A stretch of DNA of 64,000 nt. Origin: JACMJL01 sp963791805 (GTDB taxonomy: Bacteria > Bacillota > Clostridia > Clostridiales > Clostridiaceae). Location of the stretch: NCBI GenBank assembly GCA_963791805.1, contig CAWBTU010000003.1, positions 806,001 to 870,000 on the forward strand, written 5' to 3'. Below the pieces are notes generated by a model. It saw only the letters and a list, made by a program, of their open reading frames with translations. It searched no databases and was not told where the DNA came from. Positions 44,985-54,826 of the stretch are shown piece after piece. Numbering within the stretch: the first letter of the stretch is position 1; the number at the start of each line of letters is the position of its first letter. Made by a program: the position numbers and the translations under genes.

Positions 44985-45014
44985 ATTGTATACAATAAAT
45001 TATTAATGTATAAT
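44985..45014 (+). promoter_or_regulatory. Promoter of the type IV pilus operon with overlapping palindrome
   Basis: -35 TTGTAT (44986-44991), 17-bp spacer, -10 TATAAT (45009-45014). The -35 lies inside the perfect 12-bp palindrome ATTGTATACAAT (44985-44996), a possible operator. A leader of about 110 nt precedes pilB. Confidence 0.55.
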
Positions 45015-45131
45015 TATTAGTAGCGCGTTGAAACTTAGATTTATGTATCGAAATATAAGGCAATTTAGGCTTGAAATAGTAATTAAATAGAAACTTGATA
45101 ATATTTTAACATTAAGATAAGGTGTGGTCAT

Positions 45132-46826
45132 GTGGACAATAAAGTAAAGAGAAGACTTGGTGATTTATTAGTAGAGTCAGGCAAGTTATCGGTAAAACAA
45201 TTACAAGAGTGCTTAAATAGACAAAAAGTTTCGGGGAAAAAAATTGGTGAACTTTTAGTTGATGATGGTCTGGTCTCTGCTGAAGATATACTAAACGTAA
45301 TTGAATCACAAACTGGAATTAAGAGAATTAATTTAGATTCTATTAATATAGATAAAATGGCTATTAAAGCAGTGCCACAAAATGTATGTATAAAGCATCA
45401 TCTAGTGCCCTTTGGATTTAATGAAAATAGAATAAAGATAGCCATGTGGGATCCTCTTAATATTTATGCTATTGATGATATTTCCATAGCTTCAGGCTTT
45501 GAAGTTGAAACATATATAGCCTTAAAGGATGAAATAAAAAAGGCTATTGATAGATGCTATTCTGATGAACAGGTACTTAATGCTGCAGTTGCATTATCAA
45601 AGGAAAAAGTAAACGATAACAAGGGAAATATTCAGCAAGAGGATATAGGAATTGATGATGTAAAAAACGCACCAGTTGTTAAAATGGTGGATTATTTAAT
45701 TAAAAATGCCATAGAATCTAGAGCTAGTGATATCCATATTGAACCTTTTGAAAGTTATATAAGAATAAGATTTAGAATAGATGGACAACTTGAACAAATA
45801 TCTACGCTTGCAGTAGATACATTAAATGCATTAGTAGCTAGAATAAAAATACTTGCAGAACTAAATATTGCAGAAAAAAGAACTCCGCAAGATGGAAGAA
45901 TAATAATGAAGGTAGAAGATAAAGTTGTAGATATCAGAGTATCTATTTTACCAACTGTGTTTGGTGAAAAAATTGTAATGAGAGTGCTTAATAGGGAAAA
46001 CAGTAAAATTGGAATTGAAAGACTAGGAATGAGTGATTATGAGATTACCCAATTAAAAAGAATTATTCAAAATCCCTATGGTATTATGCTTGTTACTGGA
46101 CCTACTGGTAGTGGTAAATCTACCACTTTATATACTATTTTAAGTGAAATCAACAGTATTGATAAAAATATTATTACAGTAGAGGATCCTGTAGAATATA
46201 TGCTAGAAGGAATAAATCAAGTTAATGTTAATTCAAAGGCAGGACTTACTTTTGCTAGTGGATTAAGGTCTATTTTAAGACAAGATCCTGATATTGTAAT
46301 GATCGGTGAGATAAGAGATGCTGAAACTGCTGAAATTTCTGTAAGAGCAGCAATTACTGGACATCTTGTATTTAGCACGCTTCATACTAATGATGCACCT
46401 TCTTCAATATTAAGACTTGTTGACATGGGAGTAGAGCCATACTTGGTTGCTAGCTCTGTGTGTGGTGTAGTAGCACAGAGACTTGTAAAGAGAATTTGCC
46501 CTAGATGTAAGGAACAATACAGTGCTACAGATTACGAAAGAAAGATTTTGGATATACCTCAGGAAGAAAGCCTTAATTTATATAAAGGTGTAGGGTGCGC
46601 ATTTTGTAATGATACAGGCTACAATGGTAGAACAGGTGTTTATGAAATAATGGAAATTACTAGAGAGCATAAAGAAGCAATAATTAATTCCAATAATAGT
46701 GAGATATTAAGGGATATTTCTATAAAGAATGGTATGAAAACTCTTAGACAAGCATGTAGAGAGTCAGTTCTAAAAGGTGTGACCACTTTTGATGAACTAG
46801 TAAAAATTGCATATTTGAAAGAATAA
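45132..46826 (+). CDS. pilB: Type IV pilus assembly ATPase PilB
   Basis: A 564-residue motor ATPase that drives pilus extension. An MshEN-type N-terminal domain (RLGDLLVESGKLS, GELLVDDGLVS) is followed by the GspE/PilB core, with Walker A GPTGSGKSTT from residue 323, an Asp box, Walker B DIVMIGEIRDAET, a His box (FSTLHTNDAPSS) and a C4 zinc motif (ICPRCK ... GCAFCNDTGYNGR). It starts at GTG 45132 after AAGGTG. It is the first gene of the pil operon. MshEN domains can bind c-di-GMP in other bacteria. Confidence 0.96.
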   Translation: MDNKVKRRLGDLLVESGKLSVKQLQECLNRQKVSGKKIGELLVDDGLVSAEDILNVIESQTGIKRINLDSINIDKMAIKAVPQNVCIKHHLVPFGFNENRIKIAMWDPLNIYAIDDISIASGFEVETYIALKDEIKKAIDRCYSDEQVLNAAVALSKEKVNDNKGNIQQEDIGIDDVKNAPVVKMVDYLIKNAIESRASDIHIEPFESYIRIRFRIDGQLEQISTLAVDTLNALVARIKILAELNIAEKRTPQDGRIIMKVEDKVVDIRVSILPTVFGEKIVMRVLNRENSKIGIERLGMSDYEITQLKRIIQNPYGIMLVTGPTGSGKSTTLYTILSEINSIDKNIITVEDPVEYMLEGINQVNVNSKAGLTFASGLRSILRQDPDIVMIGEIRDAETAEISVRAAITGHLVFSTLHTNDAPSSILRLVDMGVEPYLVASSVCGVVAQRLVKRICPRCKEQYSATDYERKILDIPQEESLNLYKGVGCAFCNDTGYNGRTGVYEIMEITREHKEAIINSNNSEILRDISIKNGMKTLRQACRESVLKGVTTFDELVKIAYLKE

Positions 46827-46853
46827 AAACATGAAAGGAGGTATTGATTATAT

Positions 46854-48059
46854 ATGGCTAACTATAAATATAAGGCAATGAATAGTAAAGGTGAGAGAAT
46901 TGAAGGAAATTATACAGCGGATAATAAAAACGCAGTTATGGAAATGATTAGTATGAATGATTACTATCCTCTTTCAGTAGAAGAAGTACAGGAAAGGGTA
47001 AATATTAATTTAAGTTCCTTGGAAAAAGTAAAAACCAAGGATATATCCATCTTTTGTCGTCAGTTTTATACCATGTTAGATGCAGGTGCCACTATAAATA
47101 CATGTTTGCATGTACTGTCAGAGCAGGTATCAAGTAAGAAATTAAAAGAAGCTTTAATTAAAGTTAATAATGATATTAGAAAAGGATCTACTCTTTCAGA
47201 AGCTATGAAAGAACAACATGATGTTTTCCCAGAGCTTTTAATAAGTATGGTTGCGGCAGGTGAGGTTTCAGGAAATCTAGATACAATAATGTTAAGCATG
47301 TCTAATCATTATGAGAAAGAAAATAAAATTAATCATAAAATCAAAAATGCCATGATTTATCCGTGCGTACTAGGCTCCGTGGCGCTGATAGTAATTGTAG
47401 TACTATTAACTTTTGTAATGCCTATATTTGTTAGCATGTTTAAAGATAGCAGCGTATCACTTCCAACTTCAACTAAAATACTTTTAGCCATGAGTTCAGG
47501 CTTGAGACATAATTTTATTTTGATATTAATCGCACTATTTTTAATGATTTTTGGAATTAGACTTTACTTGAAAAGTGACACGGGAACAATGTTTAGCCAT
47601 AAATTAAGGTTCAAAATTCCAGTAGTTAAGACACTAAACGAGAAAATAATTGTGACTAGATTTACTAGAACTCTAGCTACAGTACTTTCTAGCGGTATAA
47701 CCTTGGTTGAGGGATTAAATATTGTAGCTGAGGTTGTAGGCAACAGAATGGTAGAAGAAAAAATATTAAATGTAAGAGATCAAGTTATGAAGGGTGAGGA
47801 ATTGGCAGAGTCTATTAAGGAAACAAAATTATTTCCACCAATGCTTATATCCATGGTAAGTATTGGACAAGAGTCCGGTTCACTAGAGGAAATACTTAGT
47901 AAAACAGCGGATTTTTATGACGAAGAACTAGAAGCACAGATTCAAACCTTCACAGCTTTATTAGAACCTTTAATGATTATGGTCATGGGAGTATTAGTAG
48001 GATTTATGATGTTATCTATAGTCCAACCTATGTTTAAAATGTACAATACAGTAAATTAA
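46854..48059 (+). CDS. pilC: Type IV pilus inner-membrane platform protein PilC
   Basis: A 401-residue protein with two T2SSF domains (DISIFCRQFYTMLDAGATIN and VTRFTRTLATVLSSGITLVE) and three membrane helices (near 170-195, 220-240 and 370-395). It couples the ATPase to pilin insertion at the membrane. AAGGAGG lies 9 bp before the ATG. Confidence 0.95.
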   Translation: MANYKYKAMNSKGERIEGNYTADNKNAVMEMISMNDYYPLSVEEVQERVNINLSSLEKVKTKDISIFCRQFYTMLDAGATINTCLHVLSEQVSSKKLKEALIKVNNDIRKGSTLSEAMKEQHDVFPELLISMVAAGEVSGNLDTIMLSMSNHYEKENKINHKIKNAMIYPCVLGSVALIVIVVLLTFVMPIFVSMFKDSSVSLPTSTKILLAMSSGLRHNFILILIALFLMIFGIRLYLKSDTGTMFSHKLRFKIPVVKTLNEKIIVTRFTRTLATVLSSGITLVEGLNIVAEVVGNRMVEEKILNVRDQVMKGEELAESIKETKLFPPMLISMVSIGQESGSLEEILSKTADFYDEELEAQIQTFTALLEPLMIMVMGVLVGFMMLSIVQPMFKMYNTVN

Positions 48060-48162
48060 TATTTAATTTGTTGTTAATCGATTGTTAAGGCATATTAAAA
48101 CTGCTCACCTATTCCTTACTACAATCGTGAAATAAAATAATAAAAATACTAGGAGGAAAAAA

Positions 48163-48654
48163 ATGAACAAGAAAATCAACAAAAGGAAAAAAGGCTTTAC
48201 ACTTATCGAGCTAATTATTGTATTAGCAATTATGGCAATTATAGCTGCTATAGCTATACCTAATTTTACTTCAGTTAAAGAGCATTCAAAATCAAAAACA
48301 GATGTACAAAGTTGTGAGATGATTAAAAGAAATATGATGACACTAATTGCTGATGAAACTATTGTACCTAGTAGTGTATCTATGGTAGCAACCTACACGA
48401 TATCATCAGCCACTGTTACAGGTACGCCTGATAATGATGCTACAGCTCCTGCAAAAGATGGCTTTACTAGTACTGAAAAAACTGCAATTCATGATGCTTT
48501 AGCTAGCATAAAAGCACCACAAGCTAAAACTGCTGTAAATTATAGAATTACATTTGCTGCAACAAGTGGGGATGTAACAGTAGCAACAGTTACTACAGCT
48601 GGTGCCGTTGTAGACACAACAATAATAATTAATATAAGTGTAAAGCCAAACTAA
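48163..48654 (+). CDS. pilA: Major type IV pilin candidate (PilA)
   Basis: 163 residues. A basic 11-residue leader MNKKINKRKKG ends at the prepilin peptidase site G11/F12, followed by FTLIELIIVLAIMAIIAAIA with the conserved Glu5. The body is rich in Ala, Thr and Val with a single Cys, and has a simple-sequence-like central region. It would be cut and methylated, then polymerised into the pilus. A strong AGGAGGA site fits high expression. Confidence 0.93.
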   Translation: MNKKINKRKKGFTLIELIIVLAIMAIIAAIAIPNFTSVKEHSKSKTDVQSCEMIKRNMMTLIADETIVPSSVSMVATYTISSATVTGTPDNDATAPAKDGFTSTEKTAIHDALASIKAPQAKTAVNYRITFAATSGDVTVATVTTAGAVVDTTIIINISVKPN

Positions 48655-48670
48655 TGTAGCTTTACACTTT
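48637..48670 (+). promoter_or_regulatory. Hairpin at the 3' end of the pilin gene
   Basis: Perfect 10-bp stem AGTGTAAAGC / GCTTTACACT across the pilA stop codon, followed by only TT. It may stabilise the pilA message or partly end transcription. Confidence 0.5.
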
Positions 48671-48708
48671 CCACTATGTAAATTCAAAAAACATAAGAGG
48701 TGATCCAA

Positions 48709-49857
48709 TTGGAAAAATTAAAAAAACTAGACATAAAAAAAATACTTAATGCTGATATATCAACATTAAAAAAACAGAATAAAGTTAAAAGTAAAAAGAA
48801 ACCAAGGAAACCTCTTATTAATAAGAAGTTTGTTTCTTTGGATATTGGTACACAAAACACAAAAATTGTAGTTGGAAAAAGGTCAAAAGCTAAAATCATT
48901 GTTGAAAAAGCTTTTATGTTTCAACCTTCAGTTGACGCTATCAATGATGACAGTATTCAAAATCTAACTACTTTCCCTAAGGAAATTGAAGTACATTTAA
49001 GAAATAATAAAATTAGAGTTAAGGATGCAAACTGTACAGGCAATAGTACCACAATAATAAACAGGGAAATAATTATACCTAGTGCTAATGAAGATGAATT
49101 GGACACTTTGGTGAAATTTGAGCTTCAGCATTTTCTACCTGTTAATATGGATGATTATATTGTACAATTTGATGTTTTAGAAAAAATAAAAGTAGATGAG
49201 CTGGACAAGCTAAGGGTATTGGCTGTGGTGTATCCTAAAAAATTGGTAAAGGACTATTTGGTTCTTTTACGAACTGCTAAGTTAAAACCTAATGCGCTGG
49301 ATGTAAACTATAATTCTATAAAGAAATTAATAGTGCATAGGGACATAATTAATAAAGAAGAATATGATCCTCAAGAAACTATATCTGTTATTGATATGGG
49401 GGCTGAAACTATTGAGGTTAATATATATACAGGAGATAGACAAGAATTTACTAGAATAATAAAATCTGGTGGAAAACAGATTGATAATCATATCGCTAAA
49501 TTACTTGGTGTTAGTGATGCGCAAGCTGAAGTTAAAAAAATCCAGGATTGTGACCTCTTAGATTATAAAAAAAATGAAATTGCAAAAATCATAAGATTTG
49601 ATGTTCAAGAGTGGATGGAGGAATTGGGAAGAATATTTCAATTCTATAAAAATAAAAAGGTTGATAATAACATAAATAAAATTCTTATACATGGTGGAAG
49701 CTCTAGGCTTAAGGGCCTAGATGTATATATGGAAGATTATTTTAATATTCCTGTTAATCATATTGGAGAGCTAAACAATGTGGTATTTAATAAAAATATA
49801 AGTAGTGAAGATATAGATCATTATCTAAATGCAATTGGTGCATTAATACGATTTTAG
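48709..49857 (+). CDS. pilM: Type IV pilus biogenesis protein PilM
   Basis: A 382-residue actin-like ATPase fold protein: phosphate loop FVSLDIGTQNTKIVVG, connecting motif SVIDMGAETIEVNIYTG, adenosine loop ILIHGGSSRLKGLDVYM. It has a Lys-rich N-terminal extension of ~40 residues. PilM binds the cytoplasmic tail of PilN and links the ATPase to the alignment complex. TTG at 48709 is chosen because AAGAGG sits 8 bp upstream. Confidence 0.9.
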   Translation: MEKLKKLDIKKILNADISTLKKQNKVKSKKKPRKPLINKKFVSLDIGTQNTKIVVGKRSKAKIIVEKAFMFQPSVDAINDDSIQNLTTFPKEIEVHLRNNKIRVKDANCTGNSTTIINREIIIPSANEDELDTLVKFELQHFLPVNMDDYIVQFDVLEKIKVDELDKLRVLAVVYPKKLVKDYLVLLRTAKLKPNALDVNYNSIKKLIVHRDIINKEEYDPQETISVIDMGAETIEVNIYTGDRQEFTRIIKSGGKQIDNHIAKLLGVSDAQAEVKKIQDCDLLDYKKNEIAKIIRFDVQEWMEELGRIFQFYKNKKVDNNINKILIHGGSSRLKGLDVYMEDYFNIPVNHIGELNNVVFNKNISSEDIDHYLNAIGALIRF

Positions 49858-49870
49858 GCAGGTGAATTAA

Positions 49871-50431
49871 ATGAGAGACTTGAACTTTTTTTTACCCTAC
49901 ACGCAGCCGAATAAGGAGTCAAAGAAATCTAATATCGCGTTATTAGTGATTGGGTGCATATTTGCTGTATATGTTTTAGGAACTTCGATATGGTTCTTTT
50001 CTTACAGGACTATTTTAAATGGTGACATTAATGATTATAAATCTGATATTAAGAATAGTTCATTGCAAAATAAATACAATAGTGCAGAGACATCTATTAA
50101 AAAATACGATTTATTAAATAAGTATAATGATGGAATTAATACGACTTACACGGTTATAGACAGCAAATCTATTGTTAGCAGTAGTATGATTAACACAATA
50201 ATTTCAACATTGCCTAAAGATGTATTCTTTACAACTATTTCAGTTGGTGATGGAACAGTTCAAATTCAATGCGTTTCGGAAAGTAGAGTTAGTATTGCAG
50301 AATTTGAACACAATTTAATGAAACTGGATATGTTAACAAATGTAGAAATTTCAGGTTTAAGTGCGGATACTACAAAAAACAAGTATAGTTTTACAGCTAA
50401 ATGTACGTTAAAGGGTGTTGATAAAAAATGA
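49871..50431 (+). CDS. pilN: Type IV pilus alignment protein PilN
   Basis: A 186-residue bitopic membrane protein. The cytoplasmic start MRDLNFFLPYTQPNKE corresponds to the PilM-binding motif of PilN (usually INLLP). A membrane helix at about 26-48 and a coiled coil/ferredoxin-like exterior follow (VFFTTISVGDGTVQIQCVSE). It overlaps the next gene by 4 bp. Confidence 0.88.
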   Translation: MRDLNFFLPYTQPNKESKKSNIALLVIGCIFAVYVLGTSIWFFSYRTILNGDINDYKSDIKNSSLQNKYNSAETSIKKYDLLNKYNDGINTTYTVIDSKSIVSSSMINTIISTLPKDVFFTTISVGDGTVQIQCVSESRVSIAEFEHNLMKLDMLTNVEISGLSADTTKNKYSFTAKCTLKGVDKK

Positions 50432-51753
50432 AGATAAGTAAAAGAGAAAAAATTCTTATTGTTTTTTTAGTTTTTATATTATTGGTAGGCGGTTATTACA
50501 AGTTAGTATTTAAGAAGGAAACTAATAGAATTGACACATTGAAAGCTGATAGAAAAGAATATAGTGGTAAGATTGTTAACATAAAGAGTAAAATAACCTT
50601 GGGGGATAAAAGAGCTAGCGATTTTAAGACATTGAATTCGAAGGTACAGGATAGAGCTAGTAGTATATATCCATCCATTATGCAGGATAAAATGATTATT
50701 GAATTAGATGATTTATTAAAAAAATCTAATGTAGTGGGTAACTTTAATTTTTCCTTTGGAAATAATGTAGCTAATACAAGCGATAAAACATCAAATTCAT
50801 CAAGCAATACAAATAGTAGTGGAGCATCAAGTACTACAGATAATAGTAAGCTATTGCCTGATTTGCAATCCGTTGTTAATGAATACAATGCATCAATTGG
50901 CAATAAAACTACAACTTCAGCAAACAACACAAAAGGAGTTTATAAGTATATGCAGGTGACCCTTACCTTTAAGGGTTCCTACAGTAATGTAATGAGTCTT
51001 ATCAAAAACATTGAGAGCAATAATAAAAAGATAGCAATCACCAATATTTCTATAACTGGAAACAATACAGAAGTCAGTGGTACGGCTACTTTAGATCTTT
51101 ACTCGATTCCAAAGCTTGCAGGTATGGATGAAGATTATTTCAAATGGAATTATAATAATACTTACGGAAAAGAAAACCCATTTCCAGTTCCAGAAATTGC
51201 CGCACCCGCAGATACAAATCCAACTATAACGGTAAAAAATAGTACAACTACAGTAAACAATACAACTGTGGCAAATAATACAGCTAACGCTAAAACAACT
51301 ACTGAAGATTCAACTGAAATGAAATTAGAGTTTAATGATATTGGCATGCAAGTAAAACCACTTAATTCTGATATACCAACAATAGCCATGGCACTTGTCA
51401 ATGACGAAGAAGGTAAATCTGAGATTGATTATGATAATAATAATGTAGGACAAGTAGAAATAAGCCTTATTGAAGCGAATGGAAAATTTTATATTAAATA
51501 TAAGATTGGAGATAGTTCCTATCCAAGCAATTACAGCGGCAATGGCGAAGAATTTACACCTAATAACGATGATATCAGGCTAGCTATTATGTCTTCCCAA
51601 AGGCTTAATGATAAAGACCTTTCAGGAGCTAATATTAAAATAATAAATAAGACTTCAAAAATAGTCAATGTATTTATTATTAAAGATGATACTTCAAAAC
51701 CAAGAGTTTCTGTTAATGGGGAAGGTAATGCTGTTAAAGTGCACAGACAATAA
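50428..51753 (+). CDS. pilO: PilO-like pilus assembly protein with long C-terminal extension
   Basis: A 441-residue protein, about twice the usual PilO length. It has an N-terminal membrane helix (ILIVFLVFILLVGGYYKLVF), coiled coil, a Ser/Asn/Thr-rich insert at ~110-145, a PilO-like ferredoxin fold (~165-235: KYMQVTLTFKGSYSNVMSLI), another Thr/Asn-rich linker (~265-295), and an extra C-terminal domain of about 140 residues. PilO pairs with PilN. The extra domain is unidentified and may face the cell wall. Confidence 0.82.
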   Translation: MKISKREKILIVFLVFILLVGGYYKLVFKKETNRIDTLKADRKEYSGKIVNIKSKITLGDKRASDFKTLNSKVQDRASSIYPSIMQDKMIIELDDLLKKSNVVGNFNFSFGNNVANTSDKTSNSSSNTNSSGASSTTDNSKLLPDLQSVVNEYNASIGNKTTTSANNTKGVYKYMQVTLTFKGSYSNVMSLIKNIESNNKKIAITNISITGNNTEVSGTATLDLYSIPKLAGMDEDYFKWNYNNTYGKENPFPVPEIAAPADTNPTITVKNSTTTVNNTTVANNTANAKTTTEDSTEMKLEFNDIGMQVKPLNSDIPTIAMALVNDEEGKSEIDYDNNNVGQVEISLIEANGKFYIKYKIGDSSYPSNYSGNGEEFTPNNDDIRLAIMSSQRLNDKDLSGANIKIINKTSKIVNVFIIKDDTSKPRVSVNGEGNAVKVHRQ

Positions 51754-51806
51754 GGTGATGTGTAAAAAAATAGCCGTGTATAAACTAATCAAGGAGATGA
51801 ATTGCT

Positions 51807-52352
51807 ATGAAAAAGAGAAAAGGTTTTACACTAATAGAAGTAGTTGTTGCCATAGCAGTTTTATCTATTGCAATGGTGGGGATAGGCAGTGCAATGTACA
51901 CTGGAGTTAAAATTTCTGCTAAAAATACTAAGAAAGTTGACACTAGCGTTTTTGCAGGAAATATAATTCAGACTTTAAAGAGTAGGGGTAAAAGCACACT
52001 AATTACAGATTTTAAGTTATCGGATACTAGTCTGACTAAGAGCTGTTATTGCTATTTTGATAAAGAGGATGAGCTTAAAACAATACTAGATGCTGGAATT
52101 GATGCAAAAAGTGATGCAAAAGGAAGTTTTAAAGCTGGAACGGAGCAACAAATGAAAACTAATGAATTGGCACTAGCGGGGGGCAAAAAATTTGGTGCTT
52201 ACGTGAATACGGAATTGAGTGTACCATTTCCAAACGCTAATGCTCCAGGGTACCTCGCACAAGTTACAGTTTTAAAGATATATGTAAATGTTGTAAAGAT
52301 GAAGGAACCAGATAACACTGATTCGAGTTTAGTATTTTACCTGGGTAGGTGA
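51807..52352 (+). CDS. Prepilin-like protein (PilV/GspI-type minor pilin)
   Basis: 181 residues; leader MKKRKG with cleavage G6/F7 and FTLIEVVVAIAVLSIAMVGI with Glu5. A Cys pair follows (KSCYCYF). Minor pilins of this type prime pilus assembly at the tip. An AAGGAGATG site precedes the ATG. Confidence 0.88.
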   Translation: MKKRKGFTLIEVVVAIAVLSIAMVGIGSAMYTGVKISAKNTKKVDTSVFAGNIIQTLKSRGKSTLITDFKLSDTSLTKSCYCYFDKEDELKTILDAGIDAKSDAKGSFKAGTEQQMKTNELALAGGKKFGAYVNTELSVPFPNANAPGYLAQVTVLKIYVNVVKMKEPDNTDSSLVFYLGR

Positions 52353-52356
52353 TAAT

Positions 52357-52878
52357 ATGAAGAATAAAAATAAAGGCTTTACATTAATTGAGTTAGTTAT
52401 AGTCCTAGCTGTATTAAGTATATTGGGTGTTATAATATCTTCAGTATTGAGGTCTACATTAAAAACAAATGCAAGTCAAACGGATAAATTAGCACTACAA
52501 GATAATGCTACAATGATTCAAAGAGTAATGAAGGCAGATATAAGAAGAGCATCTAGCATAAATGTTGACAGTACTAGTTTGAGTGAAACGGTTAGAAATT
52601 ATAATACCAGTAAAGGGAATAATTTCAAACTTTTTATTCTAACTATAACGGGGAAAAAAATATTTTATGCTTTCAATAATGGAGAAGTAAGAAAAATAAC
52701 CTTTGATGATTCTACAGGCGTTATATCAGATATTAGTTTAGGCAGATATATCACTGATGCTAGTGGGTTTACTGTTGCAAATGCAGGTGATTGTTGGGAT
52801 ATTAATTTAATCTTAATTAAGAATGATAGCAATCTGAAATTGGAATTCAGAGTTGCACCAGTAAAGTTTGGAGGGTAA
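52357..52878 (+). CDS. Prepilin-like protein (PilW/GspJ-type minor pilin)
   Basis: 173 residues; leader MKNKNKG with cleavage G7/F8 and FTLIELVIVLAVLSILGVII, Glu5 present. The body resembles GspJ/PilW proteins (MIQRVMKADIRRASSINVDS). It is 4 bp after the previous gene. Confidence 0.87.
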   Translation: MKNKNKGFTLIELVIVLAVLSILGVIISSVLRSTLKTNASQTDKLALQDNATMIQRVMKADIRRASSINVDSTSLSETVRNYNTSKGNNFKLFILTITGKKIFYAFNNGEVRKITFDDSTGVISDISLGRYITDASGFTVANAGDCWDINLILIKNDSNLKLEFRVAPVKFGG

Positions 52879-52882
52879 CGAA

Positions 52883-54316
52883 ATGAAGAGAAAAGGAAGT
52901 TCATTAATAATGGTAATCTGTGTTGTGGCTTTACTTTTTGCTCTTACAATAGTACTTGTTTCCCAGGCTTCAGCGGCCTACAATTTAACGTCAAGAAATG
53001 AAAAAAACGACAAAGTATATCTAATGGCGGAATCTGGAGTACAAATGGGAATAGATAAAATAAGAAGTATGATGTTAAGTAGTGATAATGATACAGTGGC
53101 TGATGCAAATAATATAGAACCTTTTCCATTAGATAAAACCAATGGTATTACAACAGAAGTGAAATTTTCTAATTCAGTGTTTAACGGCAAGGCATGTATA
53201 AAAATAACTTCTACGGCAACTGATGGTAAAGACTCTACAAAAACAAAAACTATTAGTACGGATGTAGAAAAAAATAACGTTACTAATATATATTATGATT
53301 TTTTGAAAAATAATTTATTAACTGTTTTAGACGATAAAAAGGATTCTAACTTAAGTTTTAATGCCGAGTTTGGGCAAACCCCTATAAATGGGAACGGAAG
53401 CATATATCTGCAGGGAGGTCAAATCCAATACGCTCCAAGTATGTTAACATTTAACCCCATTGAAAATGTAAAGGTTAATGCTAATAAGTTGTCAATTGAC
53501 TTTCTGAACCGTACTATCGGAGACCTTTTTAGTGATACATTGAGTAAATTTACAATAGATACAAATACTAAAACATACAAACGCGACGAATTGGGGTGGT
53601 ATAATTCACTAAGCCAAGAATTATATAATGACATAAAAAATAAATTTCAACCAGATTTTCATGGAATTTTAGAAGTGAGTGGGGATAATCTGAGTGGATT
53701 TGATAATCCACCGCAGTATATATCAGGATTAGGGGGATCAGGTACTGTTGCTACCAAGATGGTAGATGGTCATTATGTAGCAGTCATTAAATCAACTGAA
53801 AATTGCATATTGCCCGAATTTGAAAATACAGTTGAAATAAAATTGTTTCAGGATTTATACAATGAATACAGGGATTCACATTTTGGTTTCTTAATTAGGG
53901 ATATAGATGCATATAATTATGCAATTGCTAAGTTAAATAATATGTATAAAGTCTATATTGTTGATGGCGATGTTTCCATATTAGCAGAAAAACTATTTAT
54001 TTCATTGGGACTAGGTACTTATCAAAAATTTCTTAATATCTTTGATAACTATATAATATATTCTACCGGAAAAGTAACGTTTGGTGCACCAGCAAATATT
54101 GATTTCCTAGATTCTCTTTGGTTTAATAATAGTTCCATTATGGCAAAGCAAGTTCAAATTAATAATTTGAATAAGTTTGGATTAAATTTTAATAGCACAT
54201 TAAATAGCACATACAAGGATATATATAATAGTTTCTTAAAGAATGTATTTGCAAGACAGTTAATTGATTATAAAACTCAATACAATTTACAAGTATGTAA
54301 TTGGGAAGAGAAGTAA
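52883..54316 (+). CDS. PilX-like minor pilus protein, large
   Basis: 477 residues. The N-terminus MKRKGSSLIMVICVVALLFA and the LMAESGVQMGIDKI segment match PilX_N proteins, which lack the usual FTLIE motif. A large exterior domain of ~410 residues follows, with no recognised fold. It probably sits at the pilus tip as part of the minor pilin complex. The ATG at 52883 has GGAGGG upstream; the frame opens earlier at a TTG inside the previous gene. It is the last gene of the operon. Confidence 0.8.
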   Translation: MKRKGSSLIMVICVVALLFALTIVLVSQASAAYNLTSRNEKNDKVYLMAESGVQMGIDKIRSMMLSSDNDTVADANNIEPFPLDKTNGITTEVKFSNSVFNGKACIKITSTATDGKDSTKTKTISTDVEKNNVTNIYYDFLKNNLLTVLDDKKDSNLSFNAEFGQTPINGNGSIYLQGGQIQYAPSMLTFNPIENVKVNANKLSIDFLNRTIGDLFSDTLSKFTIDTNTKTYKRDELGWYNSLSQELYNDIKNKFQPDFHGILEVSGDNLSGFDNPPQYISGLGGSGTVATKMVDGHYVAVIKSTENCILPEFENTVEIKLFQDLYNEYRDSHFGFLIRDIDAYNYAIAKLNNMYKVYIVDGDVSILAEKLFISLGLGTYQKFLNIFDNYIIYSTGKVTFGAPANIDFLDSLWFNNSSIMAKQVQINNLNKFGLNFNSTLNSTYKDIYNSFLKNVFARQLIDYKTQYNLQVCNWEEK

Positions 54317-54328
54317 TATATTAACATA

Positions 54329-54358
54329 AGCTGAATCTATAATGATTCTAGCTTTTAT
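54329..54358 (+). terminator. Terminator of the pil operon
   Basis: AGC(T)GAATC pairs with GATTC(T)AGCT across a 6-nt loop, followed by TTTATT. The space 54359-54826 has only a short open stretch (about 54420-54550, including STVENQNNNKSNLDIDLKSK) without a start, possibly a gene remnant. Confidence 0.55.
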
Positions 54359-54826
54359 TAGTAATGAATTGTAAAGTAATTATTTTGTAAAAGATATAAA
54401 TGAGAAATACACAATTAAGTTAGCTTATATCTTGGATCTACTGTAGAAAATCAAAATAATAATAAGAGTAATCTTGATATTGATTTAAAATCTAAATATA
54501 ATTATGCAAGTTTTAAAGATGATTTAATTTTAGGAAAATTATTGATATAGGGTAAAGAGTTTTTAATATTATTCATATATTTACGATGAGACAATGTTAA
54601 AAAGTATAAGGATAATATTATGTTGGATGGAATTGTATAAGAAGTTAATGATAAATAATCTCAAAAATATTAGGCTTTTATTGGGATAATAGTAGATTAT
54701 ATATAAATTCATAAAACTGAATAATTATATGTGTATAGAAAACCATGAATTGTATTACTACATTTTCAAATGTTAATGTTTAGTAGTATAATTTTTTTTG
54801 TTAAATATTTTAAAGAGGTGATTTAT

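Noticed and set aside
44851..45131. Cyclic-di-GMP riboswitch upstream of the pilus operon, as in some clostridia
   Set aside because: I could not find the conserved GEMM-I or class II core bases in this AT-rich leader.
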